A stretch of 49,704 bases of DNA, taken from contig JAICMD010000002.1 of the NCBI GenBank assembly GCA_025929405.1, forward strand, positions 1 through 49,704. Reading direction: 5' to 3'. The notes beneath the pieces are model-generated. The model saw only the letters and a program-made list of their open reading frames with translations, was not told the DNA's origin and made no database searches. The stretch's first letter is position 1; every line of letters starts with the position of its first letter. Positions 1-6,814 of this stretch are shown one piece after another. The stretch is from Mucilaginibacter sp. (GTDB taxonomy: Bacteria > Bacteroidota > Bacteroidia > Sphingobacteriales > Sphingobacteriaceae). Made by a program: the position numbers and the translations under genes.

Positions 1-691
1 CGGCCTGGCAATATTTAATATATTTTTTAACACCCAAAGGGAAATGAGCATAATTTCCTTCGTTTATGGAATAGATTGTTCCGTCCTTAGGTATACGCAT
101 ATCAGGGTGCGATAGGCAAAACTCGCCAATGGATGGATCCAAAGTAAAACCGTTTACACCCTTACCCGCTGTATAAACCAGCATGGTTGATGAGCCATAT
201 ATTACATAGCCTGCGGCAACCTGCTCAACACCTCGTTGAAATATATCTTCTAAAGTAGTTTTGCCGCTTACCGATTTGCGCCTGTATATCGAAAATATAC
301 TACCCACGCTAACATTAATATCAATATTTGAAGAACCATCCAGCGGATCAATAGCTACAATATATTTGGCATTTTTTGAAACTTCGCTTTCAATAGGTAT
401 ATGCTCGTCGTTCTCTTCAGATACCACTACGCAACACTCTCCTCCTGATTGTAAGGCGGTTATAAATTGCTCGTTGGCATAAACATCCAGTTTTTTCTGG
501 CATTCGCCCTGTATGTTGGTGGTGCCCGCCTCGCCAATGTATTCTGCTAATCCGGCTTTATTAACTTCACGGTTTACAATTTTTGCTGCTATCCCAATAT
601 CGCGCAGTAGCCTTGATAATTCGCCTTTGGCGTAGGGGAAATCTGCCTGTCTTTCTATTATAAATTGTCCTAAAGTTTTAATTGCCTTCAT
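1..691 (-). CDS. fbp: Fructose-1,6-bisphosphatase class 1, C-terminus truncated by window edge
   Basis: Own translation of the minus strand from ATG at 691: [53 protein letters not shown]...[24 protein letters not shown], the class 1 FBPase DPLDGSSN signature. Missing from the ORF track because no stop lies in the window. Confidence 0.93.
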   Translation of the reverse strand, partial: MKAIKTLGQFIIERQADFPYAKGELSRLLRDIGIAAKIVNREVNKAGLAEYIGEAGTTNIQGECQKKLDVYANEQFITALQSGGECCVVVSEENDEHIPIESEVSKNAKYIVAIDPLDGSSNIDINVSVGSIFSIYRRKSVSGKTTLEDIFQRGVEQVAAGYVIYGSSTMLVYTAGKGVNGFTLDPSIGEFCLSHPDMRIPKDGTIYSINEGNYAHFPLGVKKYIKYCQA

Positions 692-697
692 ACACGT

Positions 698-1189
698 TCA
701 TTTTTTTAGTTCTATCACTTCTAACGCCTGGGGTTTGCCATCATCAATGGCGAAACGCATTAGCGTACGTACTTTTTGCCAGCCTTGTTTACCGGCAGCG
801 CCGGGGTTTAAATGCAGGCAGTTTATTTTTTTGTCATAAATCACTTTCAATATATGTGAATGACCGGTTATAAACAGCTTTGGCGGATTGCGGTAAATTT
901 CATCACGAATCCTTAAATCATATCTGTCGGGGTAGCCACCAATATGCGTTATCCAAACGTCTAAACTTTCAATATTAAAACGCAAATTTTCGGGATATGT
1001 TTGTTTTATTTCGTTTCCGTCAATATTTCCATATACACCGCGCAAGGGTTTAAAGTTTGCAAGTTTATTGGCCAGTTCAATATTGCCAAAATCACCGGCG
1101 TGCCATATCTCGTCTACGCTTTCAAAATGTTTAAAAACCGCATCGTCGAGATAGCTGTGTGTATCAGATAGTAAGCCTATTTTTTTCAT
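698..1189 (-). CDS. YfcE/MJ0936-type metallophosphoesterase
   Basis: MKKIGLLSDTHSYLDD...HAGDFGN...YGNID...ITGHSH: phosphodiesterase motifs DTH, GD, GNxD, GHSH. Confidence 0.88.
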   Translation of the reverse strand: MKKIGLLSDTHSYLDDAVFKHFESVDEIWHAGDFGNIELANKLANFKPLRGVYGNIDGNEIKQTYPENLRFNIESLDVWITHIGGYPDRYDLRIRDEIYRNPPKLFITGHSHILKVIYDKKINCLHLNPGAAGKQGWQKVRTLMRFAIDDGKPQALEVIELKK

Positions 1190-1201
1190 TTTGGAATTTC
1201 G

Positions 1202-1219
1202 TCCCGATAGCTATCGGGA
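1202..1219. repeat. 18-bp perfect palindrome tcccgatagctatcggga
   Basis: Read directly; intergenic between trmN6 and the phosphoesterase gene. Confidence 0.85.
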
Positions 1220-1233
1220 TCGGATTTATTTGA

Positions 1234-1935
1234 TTAGAATATTGTAAAAAAGTCTCTCAACGCATTTTTATATTGGTTTGAATATACTTTTTCCTGCCGG
1301 TAAATAACAAACTCTTCATTGGCAGTTGTTATATTATCTAAACCCAAAACCAGCAATTCTCTGTGCGGTTTGGAATCCTGGTAAGATTTAATGGCGACAG
1401 TTTGTTGCAAGTAAAGCTTGTTTTGCTGCGCGATGATTTTTACAAGTGCGGCAGTATCCGGAGGTAATATTAGCCAGCAGGTGCCTGTATTTGTAAGGTG
1501 ATTTGTTACCCCCTTTATCATCATTTCAAAAAAATCAGCATCGGCGTGTTTGGCTACGCTTTTATTAGCCTGTGGCGATACCAGCGAGTTGATATAAAAT
1601 GGCGGATTAGAAACAATCAGATCATATTTCTTATCCGAATGCAGGAGGTAGCTTTCAAAGCTTTCAGGATATAGAGTTAACCGCCCGGCAAAAACAGCAT
1701 TTTTAAAGTTACTTTCGGCAGTTTGTGCTGCCTGTGTATCAATCTCAACAGCATTAATCACAGCGTGAGCGAAGCGCTGTGCCAGCATCAGGGCAATTAC
1801 ACCCGTGCCTGTACCAATATCCAGTATATTTTGTGGTTGATGTGCCTGTGCCAGTGCGCCCAACAATACGCCATCGGTATTGATCTTCATGGCGCAATTG
1901 GTTTGGTCAACCGCAAATTGTTTAAACCGGAACAT
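1234..1935 (-). CDS. trmN6: tRNA1(Val) (adenine(37)-N6)-methyltransferase
   Basis: FRFKQFAVDQTNCAMKINTDGVLLGALA...ILDIGTGTGVIALMLAQR...IVSNPPFY: SAM-MTase with NPPF motif, YfiC/TrmN6 family. Confidence 0.88.
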   Translation of the reverse strand: MFRFKQFAVDQTNCAMKINTDGVLLGALAQAHQPQNILDIGTGTGVIALMLAQRFAHAVINAVEIDTQAAQTAESNFKNAVFAGRLTLYPESFESYLLHSDKKYDLIVSNPPFYINSLVSPQANKSVAKHADADFFEMMIKGVTNHLTNTGTCWLILPPDTAALVKIIAQQNKLYLQQTVAIKSYQDSKPHRELLVLGLDNITTANEEFVIYRQEKVYSNQYKNALRDFFTIF

Positions 1936-2109
1936 CAGGCTAAGTTAATAACCAAACCTGTTATTGTGAGTTACAAGGCGGCTTTTTATAGATTTTAATT
2001 GAAGTTGGGCTTTGTTAAACTTCATTCAGTGTAGAATCATAAAAAAATATGACCATTGTCAACAAATATTAACACGTTGATACTGATCTTTATAAGAAAA
2101 ACAATCGCC

Positions 2110-2310
2110 ATGAATTTTTTTAAGATCAAAACAGCCTGGTCAAACGCCGAATTTATTATACTGAAACTTTGTGTTGCTTCCGCATATGTTTTAGTAGGTG
2201 CTTATTTTCATGCCTTTATCAGGCAATATTATATACCTGTTTTGGTAATATTTGGTATTACCTGTGTTTGGTGTGTTTACTTATATATAAAGAAAGTAAA
2301 GAAAGGTTAA
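2110..2310 (+). CDS. Small predicted membrane protein
   Basis: MNFFKIKTAWSNAEFIILKLCVASAYVLVGAYFHAFIRQYYIPVLVIFGITCVWCVYLYIKKVKKG; two hydrophobic segments and a basic tail; start taken at the internal ATG. Confidence 0.5.
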   Translation: MNFFKIKTAWSNAEFIILKLCVASAYVLVGAYFHAFIRQYYIPVLVIFGITCVWCVYLYIKKVKKG

Positions 2311-2328
2311 GGATACCTTACACCCTGT

Positions 2329-2353
2329 TGTCCGAGGTCTCCGACTTCGGACA
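2329..2353. repeat. Short inverted repeat (tgtccga...tcggaca), followed by ggcttcggacgg
   Basis: 7-bp arms around ggtctccgact; similar wording (gtccgaagtctc) recurs near 5020. Confidence 0.4.
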
Positions 2354-2795
2354 GCGTGCGGCTTCGGACGGCGTCGTTACGCAACAATTTTGCTTACCCT
2401 ATCGGTTCTATCGGGAGTTATTTCAAATTCCATCGCCAAAATATCTTCTTATCAATCCATACTAAACTATTAGCGAATGAAATAGAGCTGTTATCAAAAT
2501 CTAACTATTTAAATATTTAACTGAAACTATATAAAAAAATCACTACAAGATAAATAATACCCTTTGATTGTAATTGAGTCGAATAATTTTCTAATTACGA
2601 AAACTTTTTATGCGAAATATTATTGTTTATTATGATCAATGGTATGATTGGTAGATCCAAAAAAGCCTTTTATAATGATGTTTCACTTTATATTTTTTAT
2701 GTGGATCAAAACAACTATAACCATTATAAGCTTAGGCCACAAGTCTAACATCTTTGCTGGCGATTATCGTATGTGTTAACGTTTACAATCTGAGG

Positions 2796-3851
2796 ATGAG
2801 TAAGGAAAAGACAATAACCAAAGTAGCGGTAAATATTTCAAAACAAGCGGCAGGCCTTTCATTTATTATCGCTTTTAGCATTGTAATTATTAGCATTTCC
2901 CTGGCTATGCAACCTGCCGATATACTATCACCTCGTAAAGCAATGGCTTTAGGGTTGGTTAATCTAAAGCCAAAAGGTGCCGGTCTCGGGTTATATAAAT
3001 CACCAGATACATCCTGGCAAGCACCAGACATTAGTACTGTTCCATCGGGCAAGGCAGGCGATAGGATTCGTTATGGAAAAGAATTATTGAGTAATACTGC
3101 TAAGTACTTTGGCCCGCGAGGATCGGTTGCGCGAATCAGTAATGGTATGAATTGCCAAAATTGTCATCTCGAGGGCGGCAGCAGGTTATTTGCAAATAAT
3201 TTTGCTGGCTTTATCGCGAATTATCCAAAATATAGCGAACGAAGTGGTAAAACTGAATCAACTTCGGAACGAATAGCAGAATGCTTTGAACGAAGTTTGA
3301 ATGGTAAAGTGCCTGATACTTCGGGCAAAGAGGTGCAATCCATGTTAGCCTATATGAAATGGATAGGAAAAGACGTAAAAAAAGGCGAAAAACCGTATGG
3401 AAGCGGTATAAAAAAGTTGACGTTAATAGATCGCCCCGCCGACCCGATAAAAGGCAAAGCTGTATATATGATGAACTGCCGAGGTTGCCATGGTGTTAAC
3501 GGTGAAGGTCGCTTGGCTTTAGATAAAAGATCATACGTTTACCCGCCGCTTTGGGGTAAACACAGTTATAATGATGGAGCCGGAATGTACAGATTAACAA
3601 ATTTTGCCGGTTTTGTGAAAAACAATATGCCTTTTGGTGTCACTTATCAAAAGCCCTTGCTATCGGACGACGACGCCTGGAACGTGGCAGCATTTGTTAA
3701 CTCGCAACCACGGCCGCATAGGGAGCAGCATAACGATTGGAAGAATTTAAAGAAGAAGCCAATAGACTTTCCATTTGGCCCTTACGCCGATAAGTTTACA
3801 GAGCGTCAGCATAAATATGGTCCATTCAACATGTTAGTAAAAATTAAATGA
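2796..3851 (+). CDS. TsdA-like dihaem c-type cytochrome (thiosulfate dehydrogenase family)
   Basis: Two CXXCH motifs (CQNCH, CRGCH), a MNCQNCHLEGG context, and a downstream ERIAECFERSLNG segment matching the Cys-ligand region of TsdA/SoxA-type cytochromes; N-terminal membrane anchor/signal. Start refined to internal ATG at 2796. Confidence 0.8.
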   Translation: MSKEKTITKVAVNISKQAAGLSFIIAFSIVIISISLAMQPADILSPRKAMALGLVNLKPKGAGLGLYKSPDTSWQAPDISTVPSGKAGDRIRYGKELLSNTAKYFGPRGSVARISNGMNCQNCHLEGGSRLFANNFAGFIANYPKYSERSGKTESTSERIAECFERSLNGKVPDTSGKEVQSMLAYMKWIGKDVKKGEKPYGSGIKKLTLIDRPADPIKGKAVYMMNCRGCHGVNGEGRLALDKRSYVYPPLWGKHSYNDGAGMYRLTNFAGFVKNNMPFGVTYQKPLLSDDDAWNVAAFVNSQPRPHREQHNDWKNLKKKPIDFPFGPYADKFTERQHKYGPFNMLVKIK

Positions 3852-3852
3852 T

Positions 3853-4866
3853 ATGAAACAATTAATTCAATCGGCGTTGTTGGTGATCAGTATTTTTTTT
3901 ATTAAACCTGCTATTGCACAAACAACGCAAGGAAACGGAATTGCCGATGCGACCCTCCATATAAAAAGGACTGTTGATAGGGGACTGTATGTTTTTAACG
4001 ATTATGTTGCTGTGGTTAATAAAGTAAACCACTATCAGCTTTTGCTAACTACATTTCTTCTCCAAATAAATATATCGCAAATCGCGGGTTTCATAGCTGC
4101 TATTTTGATTGGATTATCATTGGGCCTGATTGGCGGTGGGGGATCTATTTTAACCGTTCCTATTTTTGTCTACATATTTAGAATTAACGCAATTATGGCC
4201 ACAACTTATTCATTATTTGTCGTTGGGCTAACTAGTTCGGCCGGTGCGGTAAGCCATTACCGAAAAGGTAATGTTAATTTTAAAATAGCCCTTTTGTTTG
4301 GCATCCCGTCATTAATAGCTGTGTTTATTATGCGTAAATGGGTGAGGCCTGCTTTGCCTAACCATGTGTTAAGCATCGGAACTTTTGAACTCACCAAGTC
4401 AGTGTTACTAATGCTTGTTTTTGCTATACTAATGCTTGCCGCAGCTATTTCTATGATCAGGAAAAAGAAAGATGTTTGCACCTCTGAGTTATCATTATGC
4501 TATATTAAACTAATCTTTCAAAGCATATTAGTAGGCCTCATTACGGGCTTCATTGGGGTAGGGGGTGGATTTTTAATTATCCCATCCCTGGTATTGTTTG
4601 CCGGTTTACCGATGAAAAAAGCGATAGGTACATCATTAACGGTTATGACTATTAGCTCTTTATTAGGCGTATTAGGAGACGTAAGCATGCATGTGCCTAT
4701 AAATTATACATTTTTAATATTGTTTTCAATATTTGCAATAGCCGGAATTATTATGGGAAGCTATTTAACCAAATATATAACCGATACTAAATTAAAGCCT
4801 GCGTTTGGATGGTTCGTGTTATTAATGGGCGTTTTTGTTTTGGTTACCACATTAAGTAATAAATAA
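3853..4866 (+). CDS. TauE/SafE family sulfite exporter/permease with N-terminal signal-like extension
   Basis: SLGLIGGGGSILTVPIFVYIF...GLITGFIGVGGGFLIIPSLVLFAGLPMKKAIGTSL: duplicated TauE glycine motifs. Confidence 0.9.
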   Translation: MKQLIQSALLVISIFFIKPAIAQTTQGNGIADATLHIKRTVDRGLYVFNDYVAVVNKVNHYQLLLTTFLLQINISQIAGFIAAILIGLSLGLIGGGGSILTVPIFVYIFRINAIMATTYSLFVVGLTSSAGAVSHYRKGNVNFKIALLFGIPSLIAVFIMRKWVRPALPNHVLSIGTFELTKSVLLMLVFAILMLAAAISMIRKKKDVCTSELSLCYIKLIFQSILVGLITGFIGVGGGFLIIPSLVLFAGLPMKKAIGTSLTVMTISSLLGVLGDVSMHVPINYTFLILFSIFAIAGIIMGSYLTKYITDTKLKPAFGWFVLLMGVFVLVTTLSNK

Positions 4867-5084
4867 AGGTACAGTCTCCTTATTAATCTTAAAGATACTA
4901 CTCCGCCCAAATCCTTATACCCGAACGATTGCCTAACCTTTAATCGTCCCTTATATTTTTATTCGAAAATCTAATGCACATTTGATGCAGCATGCCCCTG
5001 TTGCAATTCTGTTGTTCTGTAGTCCGAAGTCTCTTCTGTTGTAGATATTAAGTCTATTGGGATGTTAACCGCATTATTTCCAAC

Positions 5085-5117
5085 AAAAAAGCCCGATATT
5101 TTCATATCAAGCTTTTT
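5085..5117 (-). terminator. Intrinsic terminator downstream of the tRNA pair
   Basis: Minus strand AAAAAGCTTGATAT-GAAA-ATATCGGGCTTTTTT: ~14-bp stem with two G-U pairs, GAAA loop, U-tract. Confidence 0.75.
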
Positions 5118-5133
5118 GTCGATTCTTTTAAAG

Positions 5134-5218
5134 TACTCAGAGCGGGAATCGAACCCGCACTCCTTTAACGGGAACAGGATTTTAAGTCCTGCGTGTCTAC
5201 CAGTTCCACCATCTGAGC
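5134..5218 (-). tRNA. tRNA-Leu (anticodon TAA)
   Basis: Revcomp GCTCAGATGGTGGAACTGGTAGACACGCAGGACTTAAAATCCTG...GTGCGGGTTCGATTCCCGCTCTGAGTA; anticodon stem CAGGA/TCCTG, loop CTTAAAA, long variable arm. Confidence 0.95.
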
Positions 5219-5241
5219 CGGTGTTTAAACCATTTAAAAAT

Positions 5242-5270
5242 AAATCCCTTCTGCTGGTCAGAAGGGATTT
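5242..5270. repeat. Perfect 12-bp inverted repeat with 5-nt loop between the two tRNA genes
   Basis: aaatcccttctg-ctggt-cagaagggattt. Confidence 0.85.
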
Positions 5271-5272
5271 AG

Positions 5273-5345
<73 letters not shown>

Positions 5346-5376
5346 ATTTCGCAAGCACTATCGCGTTTGCGGAGTG

Positions 5377-5406
5377 CAAATATAGATAGAAATGCATATT
5401 CTGCAA
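5377..5406 (-). promoter_or_regulatory. Bacteroidota-type promoter for the tRNA-Gly/tRNA-Leu operon
   Basis: Minus strand TTG (5406-5404), 19 nt, TATATTTG (5384-5377): matches the -33/-7 TTG-N19-TAnnTTTG consensus. Confidence 0.75.
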
Positions 5407-5434
5407 GGAAAAGATTTATTTTTTTTGATAAAAT

Positions 5435-5457
5435 TTATAAGTCGCTGGCTTTCAAAA
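5435..5457. repeat. Direct-repeat copy of the recX 3' end (23 bp identical to 6270..6292)
   Basis: ttataagtcgctggctttcaaaa occurs exactly at 5435 and 6270; similarity continues as gtgtcat versus cgtcat. Confidence 0.95.
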
Positions 5458-5472
5458 GTGTCATGCTCAAAT

Positions 5473-5504
5473 AAAATTGCTTGATAATTTTTTAAAGCAA
5501 TTTT
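5473..5504. terminator. Hairpin/terminator downstream of the TA-like pair
   Basis: aaaattgctt ... aagcaatttt, perfect 10-bp arms with T/A-rich flanks. Confidence 0.65.
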
Positions 5505-5520
5505 TGAGGCAGAAAGATAT

Positions 5521-5997
5521 TTATTCGTCCGCTGCCTGAATAAATTGGATAGCCAATTGTTGTGATAGCCTGAAATTTGTTTTTTGTATCAGATCAATAT
5601 ATGGGCGTAATAATGGAATAACACCTGTTTGCTTTGCAAGTAATAATACGCCAACGGTACCTTTAACACGTAAGCCAAGTTTTTCGGCAAATTTTCGTGC
5701 TGCTATATCGTCCAATATCACATAATCACAGTCAATTTCAGCCGCTAAAGCAATGGCGCTTGCTTCGCCTGCATCAATATGTTGGCTAAATTGTTGTTGG
5801 CGTTGCAAATTGGTTACAGGTTTAATAATAACCCATTCAGGTAAAGGTTTTCCGTATTCTCCGGCAATTTTGGGGGTAGTTAACACGCTGAAAAATAAAT
5901 CATTCAGAATATGCAGGGCGTTTATCTTTTCGAGTAAAATAAAACAGCTTGTATCAGTAATAATGACGCTATTTGCCTGCAGTTTCTCCGAATCCAT
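5521..5997 (-). CDS. DUF3368 family PIN-like protein (putative toxin)
   Basis: SVIITDTSCFILLEKINALHILNDLF...LDAGEASAIALAAEIDCDYVILDDIAARKFAEKLGLRVKGTVGVLLLAK: DUF3368 pattern (DTSxxI, GEAxAIALA, DDxxAR). Confidence 0.85.
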   Translation of the reverse strand: MDSEKLQANSVIITDTSCFILLEKINALHILNDLFFSVLTTPKIAGEYGKPLPEWVIIKPVTNLQRQQQFSQHIDAGEASAIALAAEIDCDYVILDDIAARKFAEKLGLRVKGTVGVLLLAKQTGVIPLLRPYIDLIQKTNFRLSQQLAIQFIQAADE

Positions 5998-6205
5998 TTA
6001 AATCTGCTGACGCGCTATCGTCAAAGTAATGAATATTATAATTAATTAATACTCCCGCAAAATCCCATTTTTTCATACCACACATTTCCGCAGCTTGGGC
6101 CAATGACAGTTTTCCTGATTCATAAAGTTTAGCTGCCAGGAAACGTACAGTCTCATCATGTTCCTTTTCAAGAGCATCAGGTACCTGTAGTGTTATTGTA
6201 GTCAT
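5969..6205 (-). CDS. UPF0175 family protein (putative antitoxin)
   Basis: VRFLAAKLYESGKLSLAQAAEMCGMKKWDFAGVLINYNIHYFD: UPF0175 pattern; overlaps the downstream DUF3368 gene by 29 bp. Confidence 0.85.
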   Translation of the reverse strand: MTTITLQVPDALEKEHDETVRFLAAKLYESGKLSLAQAAEMCGMKKWDFAGVLINYNIHYFDDSASADLNGFGETAGK

Positions 6206-6269
6206 TTTTATGTATTAATTATTATATGTAAAGATACATAAACACAAACAGTTTGCCAATAATTTGCCA

Positions 6270-6755
6270 TTATAAGTCGCTGGCTTTCAAAACGTCATTT
6301 ATCAGGTCGGCCTCGTAACCGCGGCTCATGGCGTACTGTTGCAGTTTATAGTGCCGCTTATACGTGGTGGTTTCTTTAATGGTTGAAGTTTTTTTAGCCA
6401 AAACTTTCTGCAGGGTTTGCAGGTAATCGTCGGCATCAATGGTTTGCAGGGCCTTTTTGATGAGCACATCGGGTACTTTTTTAAGTTTAAGCCCCTGTTT
6501 TATTTTAATGCGGCCCCAGCCTTTTTGCCTGAACTTGCCTTGCGCATAGGCTTTGGCAAAACGCTCTTCATTTAAATAATTACCCGTTATTAGCTGCGCT
6601 ATAATGTTTTCTACACCATCGGTCCATAGCCCCCATTCGTATAGCTTATCCCTTACTTCCTGTTGTGCCCGTTCCTGGTAGGCGCAATAATGCTCGGCTT
6701 TGGCCAGCGCCACTTTTTCATCAGTAATTTTCCGGGGTTTTGGATCGTCCATCAA
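6270..6755 (-). CDS. recX: Recombination regulator RecX
   Basis: ALAKAEHYCAYQERAQQEVRDKLYEWG...LITGNYLNEERFAKAYAQGKFRQKGWGRIKIKQGLKLKKV: RecX repeats. Confidence 0.9.
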   Translation of the reverse strand: MMDDPKPRKITDEKVALAKAEHYCAYQERAQQEVRDKLYEWGLWTDGVENIIAQLITGNYLNEERFAKAYAQGKFRQKGWGRIKIKQGLKLKKVPDVLIKKALQTIDADDYLQTLQKVLAKKTSTIKETTTYKRHYKLQQYAMSRGYEADLINDVLKASDL

Positions 6756-6814
6756 ACCAAAATTCGTTAAAATTCTTCTATTGTATAAAATATAAGCAAA
6801 TTCGTGTTTTCAAT

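Noticed and set aside
2311-2753. Hidden gene or ncRNA in the AT-rich gap before the cytochrome
   Set aside because: Only the overlapping 2169..2465 ORF and a short inverted repeat are visible; no promoter-terminator pair or convincing structure could be defined.
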